From: Mangrovitalea sediminis
GTDB lineage: Bacteria; Pseudomonadota; Gammaproteobacteria; Pseudomonadales; Oleiphilaceae
DNA length: 64,000 nt
Assembly: GCF_002514725.1 (NCBI RefSeq)
Contig: NZ_NTLB01000003.1
Span: 496,001 to 560,000 of the forward strand
Direction of reading: 5' to 3'
The position numbers and the translations under genes were made by a program. The notes under the pieces were generated by a model. The model was not told where the DNA came from, made no database searches, and was given only the letters and a program-made list of their open reading frames with translations. Below, piece by piece: positions 19,106 through 28,778 of this stretch (position 1 is the first letter of the stretch; the number at the start of each line of letters is the position of its first letter).

Positions 19106-20377
19106 ATGAAAGTCAAACGGTTTATCGCGCCCAGCATGCAGCAGGCCCTGCGCATGGTGCGGGAGGAGATGGGGGACGATGCCGTCATTCTCTCCAATCG
19201 CAAGGTCGATGGTGGTGTCGAGATCGTAACGGCCCTCAATTATGACGAAGGCGAGGCCCGCGACCGCTTGGGCAAAGAAGGCGTTGGCGCCACGAATGCT
19301 GCACGATTGGCTGAGCTACAGGCGGAACAGCATCGCCGTCTGCAGGCAGAGCTTGACCGCTCACGCCATCGCATTCGTGAAGTACGGGAACGCCGGACTC
19401 CGGCAGGGCCTTTCGATGATTTCGATGTCAGCCTCCCGGAGCCTGTTCAGGCGCCCCGGAAGAGTCTGCCGGATAATGACGCGCTGGCGGAAATGCGTGC
19501 CGAAATTTTGTCGCTTAAGGATATGATCAGCCGCCAGGGCAATATGAATGAGCCCCAGGTGGCACCGGCGGGAAGAACTGTCGCTAAACGGTTGGAAGAA
19601 CGACTGACTGAATTTGGTTTGTCGCCGACATTGGCGGCGACCCTGGCGCGTGACCATGGCCGGGGGCGGCTCGATGCCGGCTGGAAATCCGCGCTGAAAA
19701 CACTGGCGGCCGGTATTCATTGCGAACAGCGAGAGCTGGCCGAGCGTGGTGGTATTTACGCGTTGGTTGGACCCACTGGTTCAGGCAAGACGACCACCAT
19801 CGGAAAACTGGCGGCCCGTTACGTGCTGCGCTATGGTCCTGAGTCTATTGCCCTGGTGACGACCGACCGTTACCGGGTCGCGGCGCATGAGCAATTGTTT
19901 GTTTTCGGCCGAATCCTGAATATTCCCGTGCGCGTCGTGGATGAATCAAACTCGCTCGATGACATTCTCGACGAGTTGACCGACCGTCGTCTCGTGCTCA
20001 TCGATACGGCGGGACTCACGGCCTCAGACAAGGGATGGGATGAGCAACTGCATGAACTGGCTGCCAGCCGGCATGCTATCAAGCCCTATCTGGTGCTGGC
20101 AGCGACCAGTCAGCCGCGTATCATGAAATCGACGTATCATTGTTATAAGATGGTGAATCTCGCGGGTTGCTTCATGACCAAGCTGGATGAAGCGTTAACG
20201 CTGGGAGAAGTACTGGGTTTCGCAATGGAAACCCGGTTGCCGGTCGCCTATTACACGGATGGTCAGAAAATTCCGCAGGATTTGCATCAGGCGCGGTCGG
20301 TGCCGTTGGTGCGTTTGGCGATAGAGCGCCTGCGCGCGCAGCACGAACAGGCCGCCGTCGCAAATACAGGTGCCTGA
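19106..20377 (+). CDS. flhF: Flagellar SRP-like GTPase FlhF
   Basis: 423 aa. Domains: a basic N-terminal part (MKVKRFIAPSMQQALRMV), a variable charged middle, then the SRP-type NG GTPase from about residue 150. The P-loop GPTGSGKTTT is at 222-231, and a DTAG motif (LIDTAGL) at ~297-303. FlhF recruits the first basal-body parts to the cell pole; with FleN next to it this indicates polar flagellation. A clear GCAGGAGGT precedes the ATG. Confidence 0.96.
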   Translation: MKVKRFIAPSMQQALRMVREEMGDDAVILSNRKVDGGVEIVTALNYDEGEARDRLGKEGVGATNAARLAELQAEQHRRLQAELDRSRHRIREVRERRTPAGPFDDFDVSLPEPVQAPRKSLPDNDALAEMRAEILSLKDMISRQGNMNEPQVAPAGRTVAKRLEERLTEFGLSPTLAATLARDHGRGRLDAGWKSALKTLAAGIHCEQRELAERGGIYALVGPTGSGKTTTIGKLAARYVLRYGPESIALVTTDRYRVAAHEQLFVFGRILNIPVRVVDESNSLDDILDELTDRRLVLIDTAGLTASDKGWDEQLHELAASRHAIKPYLVLAATSQPRIMKSTYHCYKMVNLAGCFMTKLDEALTLGEVLGFAMETRLPVAYYTDGQKIPQDLHQARSVPLVRLAIERLRAQHEQAAVANTGA

Positions 20378-20585
20378 TCTCTCCGGGGGGTTATACTATC
20401 CCGTTAATGTTCCCCGGTTTCCCGAAAGCGTTGTTCTCGTCATATGGCCAGGGAGTGGCGGAGTGTCGGTGCGAAGTCTGGGCATGCGACATGTTTTCGC
20501 GGGCTTCCGGGCCCCCTTGCGCTTAACTGCATGAGACGCCCGGGAAAGACCCATAACTACGAATAACGAGAGAAAGTCTTCCGGT

Positions 20586-21398
20586 ATGAGTAAGGCACAT
20601 CCGGTACAGGTTATTGCCGTCACGGGCGGCAAGGGTGGGGTTGGCAAGAGTAACGTCTCTGTCAATCTTGCTATTGCCCTTTCCGAGCTTGGGCGCCGCG
20701 TTGTTGTAATGGACGCGGATCTCGGGCTTGCTAACATCGACGTCCTTCTGGGAATAACCGCCAATCGCAACCTGGCGGATGTTCTCGCCGGCGACAGCAG
20801 TTTGCGTGAGGTCCTGGTTGAGGGACCAGGTGGCATTCAGATTGTTCCCGCTTCGTCGGGCACACAGCGCATGACGCAGTTGTCTCCCATGGAACACGCG
20901 GGATTGATCAATGCGTTCAGTGAGCTGGGCGACGATATCGATGTGTTGATCGTTGACACGGCAGCGGGCATTTCCGAAGGGGTGGTCAGCTTTTTACGGG
21001 CTTCCCAGGAGATCATGCTGGTCGTCTGCGATGAACCCACTTCCATTACTGACTGCTATGCTCTAATCAAGTTGCTGAACCGCGATTACGGGCTTTACCG
21101 TTTTCGGGTACTGGCCAACCAGGTGCGGAGTCAGCAGGAAGGTAAACACCTCTACAACAAGTTATCCCGAGTCACCGAGCGCTTTCTGGATGTTGCGCTA
21201 CAATATGTCGGCAGCATCCCTTATGACGAAGCCATAAAAAAGGCTGTCCAGCGTCAGCGGGCGGTTGTCGAGGCTTATCCGCGGGCCAAGGCTTCTCTGG
21301 CTTTCAAGGCGCTGGCGCAGAAGGTCGATGCATGGCCTTTACCGGCGAATCCGCGTGGTCATCTGGAGTTTTTCGTGGAGCGGCTGGTACAGGCGTGA
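20586..21398 (+). CDS. fleN: Flagellar number regulator FleN (MinD-like ATPase)
   Basis: 270 aa. A deviant Walker A motif GGKGGVGKS begins at residue 14, with switch motifs DADLGLANID and DTAAG. In Pseudomonas FleN (FlhG in Vibrio) restrains the master activator FleQ and limits flagella to one. It lies 208 bases after flhF; that gap has GC-rich inverted sequence but no promoter I can name. Confidence 0.95.
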   Translation: MSKAHPVQVIAVTGGKGGVGKSNVSVNLAIALSELGRRVVVMDADLGLANIDVLLGITANRNLADVLAGDSSLREVLVEGPGGIQIVPASSGTQRMTQLSPMEHAGLINAFSELGDDIDVLIVDTAAGISEGVVSFLRASQEIMLVVCDEPTSITDCYALIKLLNRDYGLYRFRVLANQVRSQQEGKHLYNKLSRVTERFLDVALQYVGSIPYDEAIKKAVQRQRAVVEAYPRAKASLAFKALAQKVDAWPLPANPRGHLEFFVERLVQA

Positions 21399-21465
21399 TG
21401 GGTGTTGTACTGGACGTTTTTGCGAACGACCGGGTTTTCAGGGCTGACAAGCGGTACCACGATCA

Positions 21466-22203
21466 ATGACACTGGCGAAGGGCCTGGGGATCTATCATCA
21501 AGCGAGCGAGCGGGCTGCGGAGGCATTGGTGCGAAGCCATGCGCCGCTGGTCAAAAAGATCGCTTTGCATATGATGGCCCGGCTTCCTGATTCTGTGCTG
21601 CTGGAAGATTTGATGCAGGCCGGTATGATCGGGCTGCTTGAAGCTGCGCATAAGTACGAGCCTTCGCGGGGAGCTTCCTTCGAGACTTATGCGGGCATCC
21701 GTATTCGTGGAGCGATTGTCGACGAGATCCGTAAGGGTGACTGGGTCCCGCGCTCCGTGCACCGGAATGCGCGTCGTATTTCGGAAGCGATACGGGTGGT
21801 CGAGAGCCGCGAGCATCGAGATGCGCGTGACAATGAGATCGCGGCCGAAATGGGGCTGTCGATTTCCGATTACCACTCTTGTCTTGCTGATGCTGTCTGC
21901 GGCCGGCTGTTTAGCCTGGAAGCGTTGAGTGAGACCGGGGAAGCGCCACTGGATGAAGATGTGATGCACGGCGAGAACCCTCTCGACGGGCTTCAGCAGG
22001 AGGCCTTTCAGGCCAGCCTCGCCGACGCGATCGAAATGCTTCCTGAGCGGGAAAAATTAGTGCTCGCCCTGTATTACCAGGAAGAGCTGAATTTGAAGGA
22101 AATTGGTGCTGTACTTGGGGTCAGCGAGTCCCGGGTCAGCCAGATTCACAGCCAGGCGGCCATGCGTTTGCGTGCCCGTTTGCAGGATTGGCAGCAGGTT
22201 TGA
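21466..22203 (+). CDS. fliA: Flagellar sigma factor sigma-28 (FliA)
   Basis: 245 aa. Regions 2 (EDLMQAGMIGLLEAAHKYEPSRG, read in parts), 3 and 4 (NLKEIGAVLGVSESRVSQIHS) are all present. It transcribes late flagellar and chemotaxis genes with a GCCGATAA -10; one perfect copy of that box lies at 28671-28678. The ATG has a poor ribosome site. A GAATTC-TCGG-GAATTC hairpin lies after the gene at 22248-22263. Confidence 0.96.
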   Translation: MTLAKGLGIYHQASERAAEALVRSHAPLVKKIALHMMARLPDSVLLEDLMQAGMIGLLEAAHKYEPSRGASFETYAGIRIRGAIVDEIRKGDWVPRSVHRNARRISEAIRVVESREHRDARDNEIAAEMGLSISDYHSCLADAVCGRLFSLEALSETGEAPLDEDVMHGENPLDGLQQEAFQASLADAIEMLPEREKLVLALYYQEELNLKEIGAVLGVSESRVSQIHSQAAMRLRARLQDWQQV

Positions 22204-22290
22204 CTGGCTAGCCACGAACAACCAGCTAGACTTAGCGATAGGGCCATGAATTCTCGGGAATTCCAGGCTTGATTAACTCTGGAGGTCGCA

Positions 22291-22677
22291 TTGGACAAGA
22301 ATATGAAGATTCTCATCGTGGACGACTTCTCCACGATGCGGCGAATCATCAAGAATCTGTTGCGCGATCTAGGCTTCACCAATGTGGATGAAGCGGACGA
22401 CGGCAATTCGGCTCTGCCCATGTTACAGACGGGCAAATATGACTTTCTGGTCACGGACTGGAACATGCCTGGAATGACAGGCATCGATCTGCTCAAGGCG
22501 GTTCGCGCCGACAATGGTTTGAAGAGTTTGCCGGTATTGATGGTCACCGCTGAAGCCAAGCGTGACCAGATCGTCGCAGCTGCTCAGGCCGGTGTGAACG
22601 GCTACGTAGTGAAGCCGTTTACTGCGGCGGTTCTTAAGGAGAAGATCGAGAAGATTTTCGAACGCATCCAGTCCTGA
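22291..22677 (+). CDS. cheY: Chemotaxis response regulator CheY
   Basis: 128 aa, a single receiver domain. Phospho-acceptor Asp56 (LVTDWNMPG), acidic pocket DD at 11-12, Thr in VTAEAK and Lys in VVKPF. The start is most likely TTG 22291: GGAGGT at 22281-22286 sits 4-5 bases before it but 16 before the next ATG (22303), and the resulting MDKNMKIL start looks natural. CheY-P binds FliM and is dephosphorylated by CheZ, the next gene. Confidence 0.96.
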   Translation: MDKNMKILIVDDFSTMRRIIKNLLRDLGFTNVDEADDGNSALPMLQTGKYDFLVTDWNMPGMTGIDLLKAVRADNGLKSLPVLMVTAEAKRDQIVAAAQAGVNGYVVKPFTAAVLKEKIEKIFERIQS

Positions 22678-22699
22678 TGAGAGGCTCGCAGGAACGGGC

Positions 22700-23494
22700 A
22701 TGACCGATTCTAAAGAAAAAAGTAGGTCGAAGTTAGATCCCGAGTTCGAGGAGCAACTTCGCGAAAAAAGTGCGACGCTCAAGGACTTGGTAGATGCCGG
22801 AGATTTTCCGGCGGCCATGCGACAGATCAATGACCTTTGTGAGGTTCGGGATCAGAGCCTGTACCGTGAAGTCGGTCGGTTGACTCGCACCTTGCATGAA
22901 TCGATTCGTAATTTTCATATCGACGCCCATAATTTGGAACAGCAGGCAGAGCTGTCCAAGATGGCGGATGCGTCGGATCGCTTGAAGTACGTTATCGACA
23001 TGACCGGTCGTTCGGCCAACCGGACGATGGATCTGGTCGAAGCGACAATGCCTCTTGCCACCGCGTTGCGGGAAGAAGCGGCAGCCATCAGTGAAGACTG
23101 GCAGCGTCTTCGTCGGCGGGAAATGGAGCCGGCGGAGTTTCGCGAGTTGTATAAGCGGGTGGACGGCTTCCTTGGGCAGCTGACGACCGATGCCGACACC
23201 GTCTATGGAAACCTTTCGGAAATACTCCTGGCACAGGACTACCAGGATCTAACGGGGCAGGTTATTCAACGGGTGACCACCCTGGTCAGGGAGGTTGAGG
23301 ATAACCTGGTTCAGCTCGTCGTCATGGCCAGTAACGTGGATAACATCACGGGTACGGTTCATGACATTGATAATGACAATAAAGACGAAGACGGCATCCG
23401 TGCCGAAGGGCCGCAACTTCATGTTGAAGGGCGAACGGACGTGGTGTCTGGTCAGGACGAAGTGGATGACCTGTTGTCCAGTCTTGGCTTTTGA
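22700..23494 (+). CDS. cheZ: CheY-P phosphatase CheZ
   Basis: 264 aa. A long helical core contains the catalytic segment around LLAQDYQDLTGQVI (Gln and Asp residues act on CheY-P). The extreme C-terminus GQDEVDDLLSSLGF is the CheY-tethering peptide. It ends overlapping the ribosome site of cheA. Confidence 0.95.
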   Translation: MTDSKEKSRSKLDPEFEEQLREKSATLKDLVDAGDFPAAMRQINDLCEVRDQSLYREVGRLTRTLHESIRNFHIDAHNLEQQAELSKMADASDRLKYVIDMTGRSANRTMDLVEATMPLATALREEAAAISEDWQRLRRREMEPAEFRELYKRVDGFLGQLTTDADTVYGNLSEILLAQDYQDLTGQVIQRVTTLVREVEDNLVQLVVMASNVDNITGTVHDIDNDNKDEDGIRAEGPQLHVEGRTDVVSGQDEVDDLLSSLGF

Positions 23495-23505
23495 GGAGCC
23501 GCTGC

Positions 23506-25776
23506 ATGGCGTTTGATGCCGATGAAGAGATTTTACAGGACTTCCTAGTCGAGGCTGGAGAGATCCTGGAACAGCTATCGGAACAATTGGTGGACCTGGA
23601 GCAGAATCCGGACGACAGGGATTTGCTCAATGCCATCTTCCGTGGTTTTCACACCGTAAAAGGCGGGGCTGGCTTCCTGCAACTGGATGCTCTGGTCCAT
23701 TGCTGCCATGCGGCCGAGAATGTATTCGACACCTTGCGGAATGGCAAGCGTCGGGTAACTTCCGACCTTATGGATATCGTCCTGCAGGCTTTGGACTCCG
23801 TCAACGCCATGTTCGACCAAGTGCGGAACATGGAAGAGCCAACTCCGGCCGATCCCGCGATGATCGAACAGCTCAATCAACTGGCTGAGCCGGAAGATGA
23901 AACCGCTGTGTCGGAGCCTGTCGAAGAGACGGTCGATGAGGTGGCGGAAGGGACGAGTGACGCCGATGAGCATGGCGACATCACCGATGACGAGTTCGAG
24001 CAATTGCTTGATGCGCTCGATGAAGAAAAGGCGCCGGCTGCCACCTCTGTCGCCGAAGCCGGTGGCGACAATATCACCGACGATGAATTCGAAGCGCTGC
24101 TCGACGAATTGCATGGTTCGGGCCAGCACCAAGGGGTGCCTGATTCGTCCGGGGACGCTGACGCTGCCTCGGCGAAAACGTCATCCGTCTCTGCAAATAG
24201 CGATGAAATCACTGACGATGAATTCGAAGCTTTGCTGGATCAATTGCATGGCAAAGGGAGTTTCAGTGGCGAAGTTGCGCAGAATGCCGAGCCTCCCAAG
24301 ACCGCAGCAAAAGCCGATTCCTCCGCGAAGACGGATGAAAACGGCGAGCTGATTACGGACGATGAGTTCGAGCAGCTCCTCGACCAATTGCATGGCGAGG
24401 GTAAAGGGCCTTCCGTGGAGCCTTCGAATAAGGCCGGGCCGAAAGCCGCAGCCAAGTCCGATAAGCCTGCCAAGGGTGCCTCTGGCGCTGCGACGCCCAA
24501 AGCCAAGAACGAAAAACCTGCCGCATCGGCGAAGCCCGCTGCTGCCAAGGCGGCTGCGCCTGCCCGTGCCGCTGAAGACGAGCGATCCGCTGCCCCCCGT
24601 GAAACCGCTAATGCGGCGGACACCACGGTGCGAGTCGATACCAAGCGCCTCGACGATATCATGAACATGGTTGGCGAATTGGTGCTGGTGCGCAATCGGA
24701 TGCAGCGTTTGAGCAACGAAATCGCGCATGAACATATGCAGAAGGCGGTTTCTAATCTGGATGTCGTGACCAGCGACCTGCAGTCTGCGGTCATGCAGAC
24801 CCGGATGCAGCCGATCAAGAAAGTCTTCGGTCGCTTCCCGCGCGTCGTGCGGGATCTGGCGCGCAATCTCAAGAAAGAAATCAACCTGGTGCTCAAGGGT
24901 GAAGAAACCGATCTCGACAAGAACCTGGTCGAGGCGCTTTCCGATCCACTGGTCCACCTTGTTCGCAATGCTGTCGATCACGGTATCGAAATGCCGGATG
25001 AGCGTGAAGCCGCCGGTAAGTCCCGTACAGGCCGGATCATTCTTTCGGCAGAGCAGGAAGGTGATCATATCCTGCTCTCGATCGAAGACGACGGCGCCGG
25101 TATGGACCCTGACAAATTGCGCCAGAAGGCGGTCGACAAGGGGCTTTTCGATCCGGATGCTGCCGAGCGGCTGACGGTCACCGAGTGTTACAACATTATT
25201 TTCATGCCGGGCTTCTCGACCCGAGATCAGATTTCCGATGTCTCCGGGCGCGGTGTCGGCATGGACGTGGTCAAAACCAAGATCAGTCAGCTCAACGGTT
25301 CCATCAACATCCAGTCGGAGCTGGGCAAGGGCTCCCGGATCATGATCAAGGTGCCGTTGACCCTGGCGATTATGCCCACACTCATGGTTATGTTGGGGGA
25401 TCAGTCCTTCGCTTTACCGTTGGTGAATGTCGTTGAAATTTTCCACCTTGATCTGACCAAGAAGAATATCGTTGACGGTCGCGAGTGTATTGTTGTCCGT
25501 GACCGGGTCTATCCCTTGTTCCACATCAAACGCTGGCTGGTGAAAGGGGCTCTCGGTGAAGTCGAGCCCGAGAACGGTCATGTGGTCATTGTTGCGATGG
25601 GCACTAAACGGGTGGGGTTCGTTGTTGATCAATTGATCGGTCAGGAAGAGGTGGTGATCAAGCCGCTGGGACGTATGTTGCACGGTACGCCAGGTATGGC
25701 TGGCGCGACGATTACCGGTGATGGACGTATTGCGCTGATTATCGACGTTCCGTCCCTTCTGCAGCGATACGCCTGA
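23506..25776 (+). CDS. cheA: Chemotaxis histidine kinase CheA
   Basis: 756 aa. P1 Hpt domain with phospho-His49 (GFHTVKGGAGF); a long acidic, then Ala/Lys-rich linker (~120-375); P3 dimerisation; a GHKL kinase domain with N box (LVRNAVDHGIE) and G boxes (DDGAGM, GRGVGMDVV); and a C-terminal CheW-like P5. The region where P2 normally binds CheY/CheB shows no recognisable P2 fold. Instead it has four copies of ITDDEFExLLDxLHG, starting at residues 159, 190, 235 and 283 (first copy ends LDALD). ATG 23506 has GAGGAG seven bases upstream. Confidence 0.97.
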   Translation: MAFDADEEILQDFLVEAGEILEQLSEQLVDLEQNPDDRDLLNAIFRGFHTVKGGAGFLQLDALVHCCHAAENVFDTLRNGKRRVTSDLMDIVLQALDSVNAMFDQVRNMEEPTPADPAMIEQLNQLAEPEDETAVSEPVEETVDEVAEGTSDADEHGDITDDEFEQLLDALDEEKAPAATSVAEAGGDNITDDEFEALLDELHGSGQHQGVPDSSGDADAASAKTSSVSANSDEITDDEFEALLDQLHGKGSFSGEVAQNAEPPKTAAKADSSAKTDENGELITDDEFEQLLDQLHGEGKGPSVEPSNKAGPKAAAKSDKPAKGASGAATPKAKNEKPAASAKPAAAKAAAPARAAEDERSAAPRETANAADTTVRVDTKRLDDIMNMVGELVLVRNRMQRLSNEIAHEHMQKAVSNLDVVTSDLQSAVMQTRMQPIKKVFGRFPRVVRDLARNLKKEINLVLKGEETDLDKNLVEALSDPLVHLVRNAVDHGIEMPDEREAAGKSRTGRIILSAEQEGDHILLSIEDDGAGMDPDKLRQKAVDKGLFDPDAAERLTVTECYNIIFMPGFSTRDQISDVSGRGVGMDVVKTKISQLNGSINIQSELGKGSRIMIKVPLTLAIMPTLMVMLGDQSFALPLVNVVEIFHLDLTKKNIVDGRECIVVRDRVYPLFHIKRWLVKGALGEVEPENGHVVIVAMGTKRVGFVVDQLIGQEEVVIKPLGRMLHGTPGMAGATITGDGRIALIIDVPSLLQRYA
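23980..24396 (+). repeat. Four short repeats in the CheA linker
   Basis: ITDDEFE[QA]LLD[AEQ]L motifs start at 23980, 24073, 24208 and 24352. They are nearly identical while the sequence between them is unrelated, so the motif itself is under selection. Confidence 0.9.
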
Positions 25777-25865
25777 GTCATGGCGGTGGTATGTGACCGC
25801 CATGCTGCCCGGCACGGTCGGCAGGTGGGCTGCTATGGAGCGAATACATCCCGGGAGAGGATTGC

Positions 25866-27041
25866 ATGACGGTTTCCGTCCTCGTTGTCGACGATTCTGG
25901 ATTTTTCCGTAAGCGATTGACTGAAATTCTCAATGGCGCCGGCAGTATCAAGGTGGTCGGCACGGCCACCAATGGGCGAGAGGCCGTTGAGCTGGCTGAG
26001 AAGTTGCGGCCGGATGTTATTACCATGGATTATGAAATGCCGGTGATGGACGGCATCAGTGCTGTGAAGCAAATCATGGCGAACCGTCCAACACCGGTGT
26101 TGATGTTTTCCTCACTGACCTATGAAGGTGCGCGTGTCACGCTGGATGCGTTGGAGGCGGGCGCCGTCGATTATCTCCCCAAGAATTTCGAAGATATCGC
26201 GCAGAACGCCAGCCAACTCCAGAACGTTCTGAAGCAGCGGATTCTGGAAATTTCCCGTAGTCGTCCCGGTGTTCGCAGTGCCCGGCCAACTGCACCGGCA
26301 CCCGCACCTGCGGCACCGACACCGACACCTTCGGCGTCAGCCGCGCGGCAGCCTTTGACGTCCGCTGCACCCAGCAGCCGAACGCGCCCGATTCAGCCCG
26401 AGCGAACTCCCCGTCAGGAACCTTCTGCGCCGGAGCGGCCCGTCCGTTCTGGCAGAAGGCCTGTGCCGCGTCACTACAATGTGGTGGCGATAGGGACTTC
26501 AACCGGTGGCCCCATTGCATTACAGCGTATTCTGACCAAGTTGCCGGCGCGTTTTCCGGCACCGATTGTGCTGGTTCAGCATATGCCTGCCAGCTTTACT
26601 CCGGCCTTTGCGGATCGTCTGAACAAACTCTGTCAGATAGAGGTGCGTCAGGCCGAAGATGGCGATGAACTCAAGCCGGGGCTGGCCCTGTTAGCTCCAG
26701 GCGGTAAGCAGATGCTGGTGGAGGGTAAGGGGAGTCACGGCAAGGTCCGTATTCTGCCGGGCGACGACCGTCTCAATTACAAACCCTGTGTCGACGTCAC
26801 GTTCGGCTCCCTGGCGCGGACTTATCCGGGCAAGACGTTAGGCATCATCCTTACCGGCATGGGGGCGGACGGCAAGGACGGTTGTCGGTTGATGAAGGAC
26901 TCCGGTTCGGTTGTCTGGTCCCAGGATGAGAAGAGTTGCGTCATCTATGGAATGCCCATGGCCGTGGCTCGTGCCGGCCTTTCAGATGAGGTTCTTTCAC
27001 TGGAGGATTTTGCGCCGCGCCTGATTGAGGACGTCATCTAA
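25866..27041 (+). CDS. cheB: Chemotaxis methylesterase CheB
   Basis: 391 aa. A receiver domain with acceptor Asp55 (TMDYEMPVMDG); a long Pro/Ala/Arg-rich linker (~135-200); then the methylesterase domain with the catalytic serine in GTSTGGP (~residue 211), the His in LVQHMPASFT and the Asp in GMGADGKDG. It removes methyl groups from chemoreceptors. GGGAGAGG precedes the ATG. Its TAA overlaps the motC ATG by one base. No cheR is present in the window. Confidence 0.96.
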   Translation: MTVSVLVVDDSGFFRKRLTEILNGAGSIKVVGTATNGREAVELAEKLRPDVITMDYEMPVMDGISAVKQIMANRPTPVLMFSSLTYEGARVTLDALEAGAVDYLPKNFEDIAQNASQLQNVLKQRILEISRSRPGVRSARPTAPAPAPAAPTPTPSASAARQPLTSAAPSSRTRPIQPERTPRQEPSAPERPVRSGRRPVPRHYNVVAIGTSTGGPIALQRILTKLPARFPAPIVLVQHMPASFTPAFADRLNKLCQIEVRQAEDGDELKPGLALLAPGGKQMLVEGKGSHGKVRILPGDDRLNYKPCVDVTFGSLARTYPGKTLGIILTGMGADGKDGCRLMKDSGSVVWSQDEKSCVIYGMPMAVARAGLSDEVLSLEDFAPRLIEDVI

Positions 27042-27781
27042 TGGATGTCCTGAGCCTGATCGGCGTCATCCTTGGATTTGCCGCCCTGTTGGGCGGCAAT
27101 TTTCTGGAGGGCGGCAGTCTTGGCTCGTTGTATAACGGTCCTGCCATCCTGATCGTCGTCGGCGGTACCGTCGCGGCGACGATGCTGCAAACCTCCCGCC
27201 CTCTGTTGATACGCGCCCTGACGATGTTGCGTTGGGTGATCACGCCGCCCTATGTCGGCCTGGAAGACGGCATCGACAAGGTCATCGGATGGAGCATGAA
27301 GGCTCGCAAGGAAGGGTTGCTGGGGTTGGAGTCCCTGGCGGAAAAGGAGCCTGAGCGCTTTGCCCGTAAAGGATTGCAACTGCTGGTCGACGGTTCTGAA
27401 GCCGAAGCCATTCGCAGTATCCTGGAAGTGGAGCTGGAGTACCGCGAACAACGGGATTTCGATGCCTCCCGCGTCTATGAATCGATGGGCGGTTACTCGC
27501 CGACGATCGGTATTATCGGGGCGGTGATGGGCCTGATCCAGGTTATGACGAATCTTGAGGATCCCAGCACGTTGGGGCGGGGGATCGCGACGGCCTTCGT
27601 CGCCACCATCTACGGCGTCGCTTTTGCCAACCTGCTGCTTTTCCCTATCGCCAACAAGCTCCGGGGGGTGGTGAAGGAACGGTCTCGCTACGAAGAAATG
27701 ATGATCGATGGGATCATTGCCATCGCGGAAGGTGAAAACCCGCGCTCGATCGAGTTGCGTCTGCGAGGCTTTTTGCAATGA
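27041..27781 (+). CDS. motC: Flagellar stator protein MotC (MotA family)
   Basis: 246 aa with four membrane segments and the ExbB/MotA proton-channel signature near residues 150-190 (SPTIGIIGAVMGLIQVM). Pairing with the next gene and location behind cheB identify it as MotC rather than MotA. In Pseudomonas the MotCD stator is needed for swarming and works beside MotAB. Start overlaps the cheB stop. Confidence 0.94.
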   Translation: MDVLSLIGVILGFAALLGGNFLEGGSLGSLYNGPAILIVVGGTVAATMLQTSRPLLIRALTMLRWVITPPYVGLEDGIDKVIGWSMKARKEGLLGLESLAEKEPERFARKGLQLLVDGSEAEAIRSILEVELEYREQRDFDASRVYESMGGYSPTIGIIGAVMGLIQVMTNLEDPSTLGRGIATAFVATIYGVAFANLLLFPIANKLRGVVKERSRYEEMMIDGIIAIAEGENPRSIELRLRGFLQ

Positions 27782-28572
27782 AGCACGGGGTTCGCAGGAG
27801 AAGACGCTCTCCCGACGACCTGCACAACCGCGAGCGCTGGCTGGTTTCCTACGCGGATTTCATCACGCTGCTCTTTGCCTTCTTTGTGGTGATGTATTCC
27901 GTTTCGTCGGTCAATGAGGGCAAGTACAAGGTCCTCTCAGATACACTGGAAGGCATATTCAACGCCCCTCGAAAAGCTCCCCAGCCGGTTCCTGTTCCCA
28001 GCAAGGATACGACGCAGTCGGGACAGGTGCCTGAAGACCAGATTGTGACCCCTATCGCGGAAGCGCCGAAGAATGCCGAGGGGATCGAAGAGCGCCGCTC
28101 GGCGGAACTGAAGACTATCGCCAATAAGTTTGCCTCCCAGTTCGGTGCCCTGATGTCCCAGGGGCTGGTGACTGTCAGCGTCAACGACAAATGGATAAAG
28201 GTGTCGCTGCGCGACAGTCTGCTGTTTGCCAGTGGCGATGCTGAACCGCACTATGACGCCTTTCCCGTTGTCGAAAAAATCGCATCGATACTTCGCAATC
28301 ATGACAACGGCATATTGGTGGAGGGGTTTACCGACAACCTGCCGATCAAAACCGGCCAGTACCCTTCCAACTGGGAGCTCTCAGCGGCGCGCGCCGCTAC
28401 CATCGTTCGCCTGTTGGCGGCCTCTGGCATGGATGCCGAGCGGATGGCTGCGGTCGGTTTTGGCCAGTACCAGCCGGTGGCGCGCAACGACACGGCGGAA
28501 GGACGTCGCCGCAATCGACGTGTCGTCATCCTCATTTCACGTGATCCAAACGTCAGGGGCGCCTTGCAATAG
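27778..28572 (+). CDS. motD: Flagellar stator protein MotD (MotB family)
   Basis: 264 aa. A basic N-terminus, one membrane helix carrying the proton-accepting Asp (WLVSYADFITLLFAFFVVMY; Asp at ~28), a plug/linker region, then an OmpA-like peptidoglycan-binding domain (VEGFTDNLPI to GRRRNRRVVI). It anchors the MotC channel to the cell wall. ATGA overlap with motC. Confidence 0.95.
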   Translation: MKHGVRRRRRSPDDLHNRERWLVSYADFITLLFAFFVVMYSVSSVNEGKYKVLSDTLEGIFNAPRKAPQPVPVPSKDTTQSGQVPEDQIVTPIAEAPKNAEGIEERRSAELKTIANKFASQFGALMSQGLVTVSVNDKWIKVSLRDSLLFASGDAEPHYDAFPVVEKIASILRNHDNGILVEGFTDNLPIKTGQYPSNWELSAARAATIVRLLAASGMDAERMAAVGFGQYQPVARNDTAEGRRRNRRVVILISRDPNVRGALQ

Positions 28573-28670
28573 GCGTTTGCGGTAAACTGGCATAGATCCT
28601 GAATTACTGTCCACAGGAAGGTCAGTGTCGGCAATGGCTTGCCGTACGGACTCATGTCCGTTCATCGTCG

Positions 28671-28678
28671 GCCGATAA
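28671..28678 (+). promoter_or_regulatory. Candidate sigma-28 (FliA) promoter before parC
   Basis: GCCGATAA is an exact -10 box for FliA, 101 bases before the parC start. The -35 side (TCATGTCC at 28652-28659) matches the TAAAGTTT consensus only partly, so this is a candidate. Confidence 0.45.
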
Positions 28679-28778
28679 GCTAAAAGCTGCGATGTTGGTT
28701 TCGGGTGCTGCGCGCAATAGCCAGGGCCCGTGTCGCGTCATTGACAAGTAGTGTGCACATCAAGACAGGAGAGCAGGC

